Source: Acanthaster planci (taxonomy: Eukaryota > Echinodermata > Asteroidea > Valvatida > Acanthasteridae). Taken from it: DNA of 64,000 nt. Positions 12,251 to 26,400 of the stretch are shown here, piece by piece; position 1 is the stretch's first letter; every line of letters begins with the position of its first letter. The notes beneath the pieces are model-generated. The model was given only the letters and a program-made list of their open reading frames with translations. It was not told the origin of the DNA and searched no databases. A program made the position numbers and the translations under genes. The stretch is taken from assembly GCF_001949145.1 (NCBI RefSeq), contig NW_019091475.1:600561-664560 (forward strand), read 5' to 3'.

Positions 12251-12657
12251 GCCTATGTAATGTTTGACGTCACACTGTTTACATGTGCGATTTTCCATGA
12301 AACCAGTGGGGGCCCATGGACCACTGAGCATAAAGCACGCGTGCAAAGTGTGGTGTCATCGGTACAGAGTACCAAAGTGAATACGTCACATGGACAATTA
12401 GATGTGGAAAGGCAGTAGCGCGAGAAACAGCGCGTGAACCAACAGGCGCGGTTACTCCATTCGTTTGCACTACACTTCTGGTTCAAAATGACATCAAACT
12501 TCGGTATTCTATATCGAGATCAGCATTGATAGACCTGTGTATTGACGCCACATTTAGTTGATGTGTGCTTTCCAATGGTGCTCAGTGGACAGTGGGTCCC
12601 CACTGGCTCCATAGGAAAGAACGCATGTAAACAGAAAGTGACGTTAGTACATAGGTC
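12251..12657. mobile_element. Foldback (inverted-repeat) element
   Basis: Arms at about 12251-12330 and 12579-12657 are inverted copies (TGTTTACATG and CCACTGAGCA on the left, reversed on the right) around about 250 bp of core. Core words recur elsewhere in the window: ACTCCATTCGTTTGCAC at 12454 is an exact reverse complement of 2734-2750, and a diverged direct copy lies at about 40865-40945. This fits a MITE-like family with several partial copies. Confidence 0.7.
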
Positions 12658-14332
12658 TATTATTGAGATGATTTTGACACTCTTTTTATCAAAGGTAAAA
12701 AGATTTTAACTAGAAGCAAAAACAGAGAATGAAACAAGAAACTGATCAATTCTCGCTTGATTTGGTACTTCCTGAAGTCTCACTTTATTTTATTCTAACT
12801 GCATGATCAAAAACAAAAGCACAACATAAACTACAATGCAAAAAATTATATCTACAATATCACTTCAAAATATACAGTTGTAGAAAGCAGAAGTAAAAAA
12901 GGAAGGTTATCTTTAAGAAAGAATAAGCCCTTTCACAATTCATTTCATCTTGTATGTATTTGAGATGATTCACAGACAAAATATCACTCATTTCTTTGAT
13001 GTTCTATAGATTGTCCTCGGTAAAGATGTTCTTTTTAAAGTTCACATGAACTAAAATGTAACACATCCACTTAGTGGGCACACAACCCTTTGGGTTAATA
13101 AGGAAATGAATACACCCTCACCCTGTCCTCCATGGGTTGCAACAACCACCTTTAATATTATGTAAGAACTTCTTAGGAAAATTATAGTCGAACTGAACAG
13201 CTGATTTTTATAGTGGCAATTCAGGGGCACTTTTTTGAAACAAAATTGGTAAGAGTTCCTCTTAAATCTCCTTTTGTTGTAACAATAACAGCCAGTCCAA
13301 AATTTCTACAACACATAGACATGTGTCATTTGACTGAGTTTGACTGACAGGACAAATTGGTGCAGATTGCATCTTTGCACAGGAGGGTTAATACAGAGTC
13401 ATCATTTTAGTAATACTTTTTAAAATCATTATTTACTGACAAACTGCACAGGCAGAGGGCATTATATCGCCCAGTGATAATAATTCAAGGCAGTTTCTGA
13501 ATGATGTCTGAATGGTATAACTTTAAAAATCCCTGCCAAAGCGATCCAAACATCCTTTGTTTCTGGTACAAAAAAGGGAGTGTTGTTTGTAATCTTTTCT
13601 CATCACATCTCCAAAATGACTAGTCAACTAACAACAAAACTGAATACAGGTACATGCATTTCTAAGTTCATAAAAATGACAATTAGTTTAGTTATTGTGG
13701 GTGCTGGGAGACGATATTAGTTTAAAAATCCAATACTCTGTCCAATGATCACAAGTTTATTGTCAAAAGTGGAAAGAATATACTATTTAAAAATAAAAAG
13801 TTAGAAATAAAAGAAGTAAATAAGGGGACGAGCACTCAAAAAATCTAACAAAGTTTTCATACAACAGCAAAAGCAAAATGATTTGAAAGGGAACCTTGAA
13901 TTTATTATCCATTACATCATAAAAGGCAAGAAAATTTGTCACCGCAAATACTGACATGAAAGAGAAAAATCGAGTTGGAATCCCATGTACAGTAGATAAT
14001 ACAGTTATAAATGGCTGGAATACTGCTGTGTCCCAAAGTTCTGGCTATGGCTAGCAGCAACACACCTGGCTATGGGAAGTGGCTGCAGCCACTGAGCCAC
14101 TGGCTCTCATGGATGCATGTACGATTCCAAGCCATAACTTTCAACCCAACATCCACTACATCTTACAGTACACGCAACCCTCCTTATTGGTTCACAGTCC
14201 AAGCAGGATAGGAACGGCAGAAAGTGTTGTGTGACCTCACCACGAGATCCTAAAATGAAAGACAAATGATGCATATGCACTGTTGACATAAAAAAAGTTA
14301 CACTTCCTGTGCCCTGACCTACTCTATTTTGG

Positions 14333-14623
14333 CAGGGTTCCTGCACCTAAAGGACAACTAAATTCCATGACTTTTCCATGAATTTCCCATAAAGTATGAA
14401 AATCCATGACTCAATACCGCAATTTCTTGGACTCTTTGGACTTTTAAAGTTGCAAACAAAATCACAAATTTTTGCACTAATTTCTGATAACAGAAATCCC
14501 ACAGTGTTTGAAAAATTTCATGACTTGTGCACGACTTTAGTCATTTTTACCAAATTCCATGACTTTTCCAGGCCTGGAAAATGAAAAAAATTTCCATGAC
14601 TTTTCCAGGCCGCAGGAACCCTG
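14333..14623. mobile_element. MITE with CAGGGTTCCTGC terminal inverted repeats (hAT-like)
   Basis: The ends CAGGGTTCCTGC and GCAGGAACCCTG are exact inverted repeats bounding 291 bp. Internally the word CCATGACTTTTCCA recurs several times. The terminal CAGGG type is characteristic of hAT-derived MITEs. Related TTTTG words flank both ends, but no clean 8-bp target duplication is seen. There is no transposase. Confidence 0.8.
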
Positions 14624-17100
14624 TTTTGATGGCATGACCCAATTTTTTTTTTGGGGGGGGGCAGGGGGTTGTGCAACAAGTACCCTTTCACCCTCAAACA
14701 TTCTACACAAGTGAATGAGCATTGTCAATGAATATGAGTTTAAATCCTGAGCAGGTTACAGTTAAAATGTTGTTCATTTCACTTGAACCAAATGCTACCT
14801 GACCCATCTGGCTGTTATCTTTTAACCCATTAACACTTAGCTGCACACCCACACCTGTTTTACATACAAAGTGTTTGGACATTCCCTTGTTCTCCTGTAG
14901 ATGTTCCTTTTTTTCCTACTAGGATAACTCCGAGCTGGATTTTTGATGATGAGTGTTGCTCTTCATTTGCCACAAATAACCTTGACCCCAAGATGCCTCT
15001 GAAACTGTTTTTCAGAGAGGGGAAAATATTGTGTGGACGTGTGCGAGTCCACACCATGCCACCATAACCTACATGATGTGGACTTCCTTTGTGCAGAGGT
15101 CCACACTATGTATGCCACGCCTGCACACTGAATCAGAAAAAAAGGGCCAAAAAATTCCTCCTGACCTAAATCTGTTTCCCGATGTACTTTAATACAAAGC
15201 AGAAGTGGTTTTTTATTGGGAGGGGGGCTTAGCAAGCCTATGGCACAGAGTATTTGCGGATGACTTTCGTGTGAATGAACACAAACGGACACCATCTTTG
15301 CATGGGAACTGGCACACGGTGTCTTACACTCTCTGTATTACTTCTAGGATGGGGCCCTCATACATCAAGGGCACGGGTTATGTCCACTGCCTCGCATGAC
15401 AAATCTGCCAGACTACATAAATCCAGGGCCTACGATCAACACAAAGGTATCCTCAATGTAAAACAGAAGCAGCACAAAAAAAACAAAATCACATGCACAC
15501 AATCAACTTAAACTCCTGACCAAAAAAAGATATACACAACACTATAACCTGAGAAAAAATTCTTTTCCCGCAACCTTCTCTAAAATTACTTTTATGCTAC
15601 CCAGAATTCAGAATGACTTATCATGAGAGAATGACATCATAATACTAAATCTTCAAATAATACCTGCACTTTCATGCATTTCAGCAGATACGTACCAGTA
15701 CATGCAATACATGTACATCTATACTACAGACAAGAGATAGCAATTGCTCAAGCACACGAGGACAAGACTTAAACAGCACCTGGTAATCCAGTGTAACCGG
15801 TAGTTTTTTTCTTGTTTTCTTTTTTTTTTTATAAAGCACAAAAACTTGTGCAACAATTATCGGTTTCCAGAGAGAAAAATTTTTCATTGATGGGCAAATT
15901 GTACCATGACGGCCCACACAAGATGCAATGTTGTACACTTCTTATGTCATACCAAGGGCTCTTACTTACATGTATGTGACCTTTCGAGGCAGAAAATACC
16001 AGCATCACCACAACTGTTGTTGCTAAGGCACAGCAATAAATGTAAGCTCCCACAATTTCATCATTAAATTATTAACAGTTAATTCATAGATTCATGATAA
16101 TAGTGTATACATCTCACTACATGATACAAGGTAAAATGTCCACATTAGAAGAATAAGTAGATTACATGCATGATTACTATATGCTCCTGACTGTCAACAC
16201 GTTGGAATGACACCAGAATGGCTGGGGAAAAAAAGGGGTGGAGCAATAAGATTGGAAAGTGGGAGGGGGTCAAGCTGGATGTATCCCGATTCCCCTCCCA
16301 TATTAAGCCAAAAAGACTAATATAACCATTAAGAAATTTATATTTCCAACAGTAACACAGTAACATGCATAATGCACTGTCATTTGCTAACACAATATTA
16401 CCCTACAACAAAACCATCATTCCCTCCTAGAGTTGCCACCATACTGATTGGCAGAACCACAACAGTTTACAAAAGTGGATTTCCTTTCCTTAGAGGGGTA
16501 CTGCTGATCCCCCTGAAAGTACCTCCACAAAGCAACTACCTCTGAATCACCTCCTTAAAGCACTACTCTGAACATCTAGATGCAATCTAAAGAAATCAAG
16601 AACACTGACTGAGCAGCTCCACAACCAAAACTTTTCGCCACTTCTAAACACCAATGACATTTTGGCAAGCACAATCCCTTGATCCTTTCCGAATCCACTG
16701 CAGACAATAATCCCCAGCCCAAAAATTCCAGTTTCTCATATTTCTCACAGAGATTCAATCTCACAATTCCAAAATGGATAATTTCCCAAATCCATGAAAT
16801 AAAACAATAAAATCTCCAAAGTCCTCACCAAAAAACCCAAAAAAATCCCAAAGTTGAAGAACAACAGGAACAACCTTTCTTCCCCAAATACATTCAAGCA
16901 ACAATGATGTTCAACATGGTTTGGTTACCCAAGGCTTTCAGATTCAAGTGAATATGGACTGTAAGGTGACCCACACTTGACCTCTTCACATGTACACCCT
17001 CCCATCCTGATGATCGACATTTTGAACTGTCCAGTGTGCAATATACCACTTGCAACCCTCTCTGCCCCTCTCGATGTTACCTCCCCGCATCTTGTGCTAT

Positions 17101-17412
17101 CTACTGCTCGTCTTTCGGTGTTTCATTCTTCTCGTCTGCTCCTTCTTTCTCCTCCCCGTCCCTCAGTGGGGCCGTCTCCTCTGCTCCCTCTTTCTCCTCC
17201 CCGTCCCTCAGCGGGGCCGTCTCCTCTGCTCCTTCCTTCACCTCCCCGGATGCAGGCGGGGAGGACCTCTCTTCATCCTCTTCCTCTTTCAGGGCGACAT
17301 GGGCAGGTGTGGCTGCGTCGGGTGCATCCTCCCCGGGCACGGCCTGCAGCTTGCCCTTCCTCTTCTTCTTCTTGAGGTTGGCCAGGGCCTCACTGCTGTT
17401 GCTGACAAAGGC
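17101..17412 (-). other. SLC44A1: SLC44A1 last exon: acidic repeat tail
   Basis: The last 103 residues start [13 protein letters not shown], pass a basic KKKKRKGK patch, then become very acidic. A 15-residue unit ([15 protein letters not shown]) occurs twice in tandem, followed by a third decayed start KEGADEK. The DNA repeat has a 45-bp period. The human tail is much shorter, so this is a lineage-specific cytoplasmic extension. The stop is TAG at 17103-17101. Confidence 0.9.
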
Positions 17413-20400
17413 CTGGGCAGAAGAAGAACATGAAGAATAAAACTAGAGCCTTCTGTCAGCAACTGCTCAGTGTACCATTTGATTTTGACTGCCCGGCCTG
17501 TGGCAGTAGTGTAGGCTGGGGGGGGGGGGAGAGAGGAGGAAGGAAACTGTTCCCTGTTCCCTCTTGTCCCCGCCCCCTCTTGCTCCCCACTGACAAGAAC
17601 CTGGCTACATCACTGGCCTGTAGCAGTACTTTGCCTGCATACTTAAGCTAGAAACTAAGCTGTTATTTCTTCTCTACAGCTACTAGCAAAACTGTCAACT
17701 ACAATGCAAAACCTTGCACTTATGGGTGACTTAACAAATGCCTAAAGCCTGAAAACACATTGAAAACAAACCACTGCTGCTTAGCCACGTTCACTCTTAA
17801 ATGAGAGAATGTGAGAAGGATTGGCAAGTTACAAGAACAAGATTTAGCAGTATCACATGTGTAAGGGTTTATCTGAATCAACTGGCTGTGGCTGGGAGCA
17901 GTACATCAGCCTATCGGAAGTCACTCACCATGAGATCGGGATCCATGAAGTAGGGCTTCTCGGGTGATCCATCATTGACCCTCACATCCTCGCAGAAGCA
18001 CAACAGCAGCGTGTCCACAGCCATCTGTGGCAACAAGCATTGCACAACTGTATCACTTGAAGAAAAGATCCAGCGCTACCTCTGCATGATTAGTTTTAAT
18101 ACACTGTGTAATGGATTGGTGCATTTTGATGACTTCTTGTAATTGACTGTGGAGGAGCACCGGGTTCTTCTCAGTATTTCTTCATAAATGTAGTCTGCAC
18201 AATGCACTTATTTCCACGTCCTACGTCCAGGTAAAAACACTCAGAAATTACCACTATTATCACATTTCGTGATGAACAGAGAGTATATTTTCTTTAACGC
18301 AAAATCTTTATAACAATTTAACCTTACCTGAATCATCAGAATTTACAGTAGTTTCAAAAATATAATATCAAATTTTTCAGTTTTAAATCGTGTAAGAGGA
18401 CCAGGGATGACAAGGGTTCTGGTTGTCATGGAAGAGGAACAAAAATAGTCAAAATCTTACCAATTTTGAAACCCAATGTAGGTCAGACTTGTCTCAGACA
18501 TAAGGCCTTATTACAGTCTTCTTCACAGAAGAAGTTGGCACATTTTATAAAGCTTTTCCATTTTTTTTTAAAATGTAATCAGCTGATGAAAATCTTTAAT
18601 ATTTGCAAAAGTTGTAATCCTCATTTTTCAACAGTATCACAAGGCCCCTCAAGTTTCAAACCAATAAACTCATTTTTCCATTTGATTTTTAAGACGTCTA
18701 TTGTCACCCCCCCAAAAAAACAAAGCTTATCATGGATGAACAAAGCCCTTCATAATTAGATATTCATAGCCCCCCGCATCCATATTTGCATTTGTCAATC
18801 ATATCTTTGGCTCCGCCCGCCTTACCTCATACACACTCAGGAAACAGGAGGCCGTAAAGTAGGCAAAAACACATCCAATAAACAGAGACACTGCGTAGAA
18901 GATCAGAGTCTCATTGGTCTACACAGGGTGGGGGAAACGGGGGCGAATGGGGTGGGGGATGAGGTCGGGATACAAAAGTAACAGGAGGGCAAATTTAAGA
19001 GAGTAATTGAATTAGATCAGATGGCCCTCCCAAAACAACCGACATTTGTTTTGGGAAGGCCAAAATGCCAACTGTCCACAGCTTGTGACGACAGACACAT
19101 CAGAAGTAAAAATGTGAAGTCCGTGAAAATGGGTAACAATATAAAGCAACATTGAAGAGACAGCAGTAAGCTCGTTAAGACCTAAGACCAGTATTTTCTG
19201 TCAAGTTTCCCAGCTGTAGACTGGCTGGCTAGCATGAGCGGCATCTTGGGACACAAATGGAACAGGAAAATGCATGTTTCTTTATACAAAAATGCAACTT
19301 GGATCTTTTTCTCCGTCTTAAATGACAGCACCAAGAGAGCATCGCAAGTCGCCATGCAGATGCCATGCCAAAGGCTGTTCTCAGGGTTTCCACAATTCTG
19401 TCAAGCTTCGTTTCCTGAGCATCTCCTGATGTGTCGTCAATGCATCTGAGGACAGTTTGGGGCAGAAGGCATCAAGGGCAGAAGGGTACGACAGCACTTC
19501 CCGCATACACATGTTACAGTCACACAAGTAGTCAAAGTGATTCAAACTAGTCTCAATGATACAACAAAAATGTATCAAATTTATTCCATTTCCCCCCACG
19601 TTTTCTTCTTTTTTCTTAAACGATCTGTTTTAACTTCTCAAATGGAACTAAATCATAAAAACAGTGAACACGGCATTTGTTCTGTAAATTTTTATGAGGA
19701 AATCCTTGTTAATATGACTTTTGAAAGCATGGAAAAATTCTGAGCTTTCTCATAAGAATGGAAAGCGGAGACCGTCTCGGGCAATATGTATGCTAAGTAC
19801 TGCAGAACATTCAGACCAATGACGCCTCTGCAGAGCACCCTCGTGAGAGGCCATACCTCGTAGATTGACATGAATGCACTGGCCACCAGGTAGGCGAATA
19901 TGCAGGCCACAAATATGGGCACGGCATAGAAATTCAGCGCCGGCATGGTCTGCCATGGGCATCCGGGCAGCGAGGCAAGACAGGGCGGCGTCGTGAAAAG
20001 AATCAGACATTTCAGTGAGCATGGTGCCACGAGCAGCCACGTGTCATACAATACACAGTCCAACGAGCAAACGAAAGAGGAACAGTTTAGAATGAGAAAG
20101 AAAAAAAACAAACGAAAACATAGAATGAACATAACATGATGATGATGGTTTTTAATGCATCTGACGTAAGTTCTTTAACACTTACACTTCATGAGGCCTA
20201 AAATATGCAGTCAGTCCCTTCTGTATTCTGATGTCAAAGTTCAGAGGCAACAATTCTATAACCAAAATTTTCAGTGGCTCATTAAAAGGCATTATTGAAA
20301 TGAATTTCATGCTCAAAACACACTTGGGGCAGAAATCCACGTGCAGTTCTTGTGTGAAAATAATGCACATCCTATTTAGGGTACTGCTATTGTAAGTGCA

Positions 20401-23400
20401 CTTCTCCAAACTTTCCAGTAACTGAGAGTTGCTACTGGGGTCTTGGTTTAGGCAGTCACTCTCCTGCCTTGCAGAAACCACATGGCAGGGCCCAGTTCAA
20501 TGTGAAGTTGGCTCCAAATGATCTGCTCGCGGGCCCTCAATGATCAGCTTTCACTTGATGAGTTAACCCCACAAAAAATGTTTTCATATACACCATGTAT
20601 CACTAAATGCACTGGTGAGATTGGGGGACCAAGAGAAATTAGTGTAACATTCAGTAGTGGGGTTGGAACTATGGCAACAGTATAATACTGTGACTTTTAA
20701 GACACAGGTTTTATCTCCAAAGTTGCTATGATGTGAATCTTGCATTACGATTATTCTACAATGGACTAAAAGTCGCAAATTTTGAGTGATTAGACCACTA
20801 AAAAAATCCAACATTCTGAAATCATGTGAATGTCATGAACAACGATAACCAATAAAAAAATTGAATTGACTAGCAAAAACAGGACACAAGCAGAAAACAA
20901 AAACACCCACAATTTGGGCAAGTTTTCTGCTGTAGCATTTGTACTACTCAACCTCTCGGTATCACTTCAAAAATTGAAGGTATTATGGGACCATCAGCCT
21001 TCATATGATAAGTTCCAAGAATTCATCAGTAAAAATCTTGTTGCATGGAGCCTTTATTAAAAGCACAAAACAAATGGGCGTCACTCTCTGCAAAACTAGA
21101 CTTGTAAAGCAAGCATAAACAAGCTATATTTTGTTTCTTTCTTATCCCTCCTTCTGTTTTAACCGTCAAAAACAGTCAAAAATGCCTTCCACTTGATTTC
21201 CCCCAGTACACAGACACATATGGGAAATTTGACTGATTTTGACTGATATGACAACTGTGTCAAGAATGTATCTTAGCATAGGAGGGTTATTGAACCTAGT
21301 CTGTCTTTTTTATGTCCTCCAGAACAAAATGAAACAAAAACGTATCTTCATGCATTCAAGGCCCATGCATCATGATACCCAAACTCTAGCTTAACGTCAT
21401 TACACTCACCGACAGACTGAAGGAACCAGTCTATTTGAACAAATATCGGAAAGGATCCAAGTGACAAATTTTTCAGAGGTTAAACCAAGTGAGCGTGACA
21501 ATTCACATCATAAGTACAATGGAAATAACACATAGAAGAACAGTAAGAGAAAGAAGAATGCAGACAAATGAAGTAAAAAATGACATTAATATCATTAAAC
21601 AGTAAAACAATACCTTGTTTTTAGAAGAAAAATAGTCAACGCATGGAAAAGACAAACTTCATTTATTCATTTTTAAAAACAGACTTCTGCCCTTGACAAG
21701 TATCCTTTCACCATTTTCTGAAGCAAATGTAATTTGGTAGTTATCTTGAAATGTCTGTCAACATTAATTTTTACCACCTTGACCTTTTAATCACTTGGTT
21801 TCACTGCTGTTTGACTTCATATGTGTGCTTCAGAACATCTTTTGGTGACTTCAGTTCTGGCTTCTTCCATGTTTAATGGAATGCGAAAATTCCATTCTCA
21901 CTTCAACACTTGGAGAAAATCCATGAGTTTTTCTTTGAAAATTTATGATGAATTTGGCATTCATTGACCTAAAAACCATCATCCACTCACCCCCATGATG
22001 GCGAGTCCACACACAGCCGTGAGGGCAACGACGGCCAGCTTGCCCAGAAACAGCACAAAGTCCCCCACACAGTTGATGGCTGCCACACGCAGTGCATTGG
22101 ACAGCAGAATGATGAAGGCCTGAAAACGTACAGATGCCGTGTCCAGACTAACAGTTTCAAATGATCAACTTGTTTGCATGTGGCTACAAATCCCAGACGT
22201 GTCTATGGGAAAGGCACTTTAATAGTTGCTAGCCAGTGCTTTCCATTGGCATGTGTGTTATCTTTTCAGCCATAACCAGGAAATTTGAACCCTCAGAAAA
22301 TTAACAAACTTTTTTAATGGTTTCTGTACTGTATATCAAAGATGAAATCTTGGACTACATTTTAAGCAGGCTTCAAAGCAAACAGTGTACAATCAAGGGT
22401 GCCATGTACCCCTTCAGTGTCCCACACCACAGCACTCGAAAAATGGTTTTGGCCACAGTGAAATGTTCCACTTGAGATGTTTTTTTTACCTTTCTCGCTG
22501 AGCTGCAGAACCCGCCACCCTCAATGGCTGCAAAAGTGCACAGAGAATAAACACACTCAAAAATGACCCTTTTGAGAGTTGGAACGGGTGCAGTCTGGCA
22601 GAATAGATATCCTGATTGTAATACCTGCATTCAAAATCTCTCACCTGCTAAACCTAAAACTAATCAATCAACTTAAACTGGATATTTTTCATCACCTTTA
22701 TGTGAGATCTCAGTTTATTTATGTGTAACAACCAAAAGTGTCCCACCTGGCACATATCAACAGTTTTGTCTGCCCAATGCAACATGGAGCTCTTGTTCTG
22801 TTTAAGAACACAGTACGGCAATGAAGACACTAGAAGATTAATAGCTGATTGGGGAATGCTTTTGGAACACAGAAATTAATGCTTTTATCATCTGCATCTT
22901 TTCTTTCACCATCGCAACTTTGCATTTACAATCCATTTGCCATCCTATTTTTACTTCCCTTGGTGTCCCAATTTTCCACATATTCTGAAGGCCATTGTAT
23001 TCTGGAAACAAAATACTACGGTGTCAAAAGACCGATCCGGTTAGCCCCGCCCACTGTGCACGTGGACAGTTAACACATGCCTCTCTCCCGTGCCGCAACG
23101 CACGTTGTACCCGCCTGTCAGACATAAAGCACATCGTGATTGGTTGAAAGACCACGGGGTTGGGCTTGGTGGATCAGCGTACTTTGAAAGACCCGATGAG
23201 TTCCAGTGATAACTCACCGATAACAATGTAGGCATTCTCGTTGAGGAATTTGAGGAATTTCTCCAGACACCAGAGGCAACAGGACAGACAACTCAGGATG
23301 AACTTGACGACTGGACCTTCTTTACCCTTCAACCTTGAAAGTACGCACACACAAAAGATCAAATGACAAGGAAACAAATGACCAAACGATTACATCTTCC

Positions 23401-26400
23401 ATTCCAACTTGCTGAGGAATTAAAGTGAACAGCTCCGACAATCTTTAATACCTTATGAAGTTGCCCATTCTTGATTTAAATAAACATCTGCACATCAAAT
23501 GTAATACATACAAAAACGGGGTAGTCCTTGGAAGATTCAAATCTTCGTATTTCGTATCGCGTATCTGGCAAGCTTTACATGGCTGGGTGACTTAAAGTAG
23601 TCGCAGTTCCACTATCCAGTCAATATTCCAGTATTTCTTGAAAGGATCACGAACAAACCAGTTTGAGCCAGATTCCTAGAAAGACTCACCCCGTGTTCCC
23701 ACCACATCATCACTTCCACTGACAAAGCCCTACTCCAATCCAGCTCCAAGTTAGCTGAAACCAGATCAGACCAGATTCCCACCTACCTGATCTGAATCCA
23801 CAGCAGGATGGCACGGGGGATCTTCACCAGCAGGATGATGAAAGCGCCGAACACCATGGAGCCGAGATGGTTGCAGATCAGAACGCCGATGGCATTCAGG
23901 ATTGGGGAGCTTAAAGTCTTCTTGTCCCTTCAGATATACCAAAAAAGAATTTATTCTAACCACTGTGATAATATCAAGATATTTCTTTCCAAATTGTTGT
24001 TGGAAAATAACTAGTTCCCAAGGCCGGCGGCCTTGAATATTGCTCTCTATGTGTCTGCTGTGGGAGCTGGTACTCAATGTAACCGGTTTGGTATACCACT
24101 CTATATTGGCCTGCTCCCTAGCTCACTAGCTTTACAGGTCCTACTTGGTTCAACCTACGCATGCAGCAATATAGATGTACAACTTCTTGGTGATCATGCA
24201 GCGTCTGGGTGCATCAGTATGGTTTGTTTTGTACATACAGAGTACATGCATGTCCTAGGACGAGTCTCTGAAAGACACATAGCATCAGCATGCTCATAAT
24301 TCATTGTTACACAATGTACATGTACACAGTTAATTCACTCGATCTTGCATATCAACTGTACTATAACAATAATACACCAGACCCAACCCAACCTAACCAG
24401 ACCCAACCCAACCAGACCCAACCAAACCAGATCCAACCCAACCAAACCAGACCCAACCCAACCAGACCCAACCCAACCNNNNNNNNNNNNNNNNNNNNNN
24501 NNNNNNNNNNNNNNNNNNNNNNNNNNNNNNNNNNNNNNNNNNNNNNNNNNNNNNNNNNNNNNNNNNNNNNNNNNNNNNNNNNNNNNNNNNNNNNNNNNNN
24601 NNNNNNNNNNNNNNNNNNNNNNNNNNNNNNNNNNNNNNNNNNNNNNNNNNNNNNNNNNNNNNNNNNNNNNNNNNNNNNNNNNNNNNNNNNNNNNNNNNNN
24701 NNNNNNNNNNNNNNNNNNNNNNNNNNNNNNNNNNNNNNNNNNNNNNNNNNNNNNNNNNNNNNNNNNNNNNNNNNNNNNNNNNNNNNNNNNNNNNNNNNNN
24801 NNNNNNNNNNNNNNNNNNNNNNNNNNATCCAACCTGACCCAACCCAACCCAACCCAACCAGACCCAACCCAACCAGACCCAATCCAACCTGACCCAATCC
24901 AACCTGACCCAACCAAACCCAACCCGACCCAACCAATCCATACTAAGCCAAGCCAAGCCAAACCAAGACCCAAGCACTTGCCCTCCCTAATAAACTGAGC
25001 AACAAGTAAGCCCACAGACTCGCTTGAGACAACCAAAAACAATAAAAACAGGATTGGAACCCATGCCTTCCTGTGTGCAAGGGCAGCCAAACAAGACAGC
25101 ATAAACTGACACACAAGTGACAACATCGGCCATACCGGGTGAAGTACCACTCCACGACGCTGCCGGCGATGACGAACTGGTGGCAGGCAAGGATGAACTC
25201 GGCCGTCCAGATGAAGCCGATGGCGTGATACCACCACATGTAGCTGACCGGCTCCGGGGGGTCATAGATCACATGACCCGTATCGGGACTGAGCTTTGGA
25301 GTACCTGGTGACCAAAAGGCCAAGGGTTAGATGGTAACATAAGGAATATCTCCTAACCTACATGAAGTGTTTTACTGTCACATCTTGGGATCTGGAGGGT
25401 CCAATGGGAGGCATATTTTTATGCTTAAAACACTTCGTGTGATGAGCAAACCCCAGCAGGAAATTACCCACTGCAGTAAACAGTGAATGACTATTTGATT
25501 GGTTTCACCTATTTTGCCCAGCAAAGATGGCAAGTGGCTTGAAAATTTCCTTATTCAATAACTCCACAAACTAGGCCCAAGATCACATCTGACATCATTT
25601 TAATAGTTACAATGACAGTTAGCATCTGCGACGAGATGTCACGAAAATAATCTTGCAGCCGTTTTGTCCATAACGTCGGTTTTAAAAGTTCACGTCAAAA
25701 GAGCAAAGTGAGCTTTTTGTTCGGATGAACAGCTAAATAGCATCCTGATGAAGATGGATGTAATAAGAGAAGGAAATGTCGAGGTTCCCACTGCTTCTCA
25801 CTGAGCAACAGATTCTTTTCAGGCCTGTCAATAAGCAAAGCTGCTCTGGCGACATGTGAGTCATTTTCTTTAGGTTAAGTAACGTGGTCGTTCCGCTTGC
25901 TTTCGCTAACCCGTGGCAGAGAGGGCGACAAACACCACGACAATGTAGACGAAGAACACAATCATAATGAGGAACGTCCAGATGGGCTGGATGAGGAGGA
26001 AGGGCATGGCGGCCATGGCCTTGCCCGCCTCCTCCAGGAGCTCCACGGTGAAGGCGACGCGCTTCCGCATGACCAGGATCACCAGGAGCAGAATCACCTG
26101 CGGACCGGGCAGAGAACAAAAACTGTGATACCCGACGGTACTGAATTAAAGAGCCGATCTTTGGAAAGCTCTTTACGTCCTTGGCTCTCTCTGAAGTTAC
26201 AGAGCCATTCAAAACACCTTTGATTCTTCAACCAAATGAGAAAACTCCAGAGCTGAGGTCTGGTCTTTTTGCATCAGCCATATTTTTGCCTGTAGGGGCT
26301 AGTGAAAGTGTAGCGAAAGAAAAATTCACAAAGCTTTCACAGAACTCATTTCAGCTATCAAAACGCCAACTGATGGACACTGGTACTACATGCAACATGA

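Larger units (their letters stand above)
11413..17100. other. Convergent intergenic/UTR interval
   Basis: Between the DOHH stop and the SLC44A1 stop no coding exon is visible. It must contain both 3' UTRs. Candidate minus-strand polyadenylation signals (TTTATT on the plus strand) occur near 12784, 13756, 13903 and 15211, so the SLC44A1 3' UTR may be long. It also holds a decayed duplicate of the DOHH C-terminus, a foldback element and a hAT-type MITE, listed separately. Confidence 0.6.

Noticed and set aside
17036-17440. Plus-strand frames of about 130 residues rich in Ser/Pro/Leu
   Set aside because: They are antisense to the acidic repeat tail of SLC44A1; the repetitive look comes from the 45-bp repeats.
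24290-25237. Long frames of about 200-300 residues on both strands
   Set aside because: They run through the N gap and the AACCC array; proline/asparagine or glycine/valine/leucine periodicity is a translation of the simple repeat.
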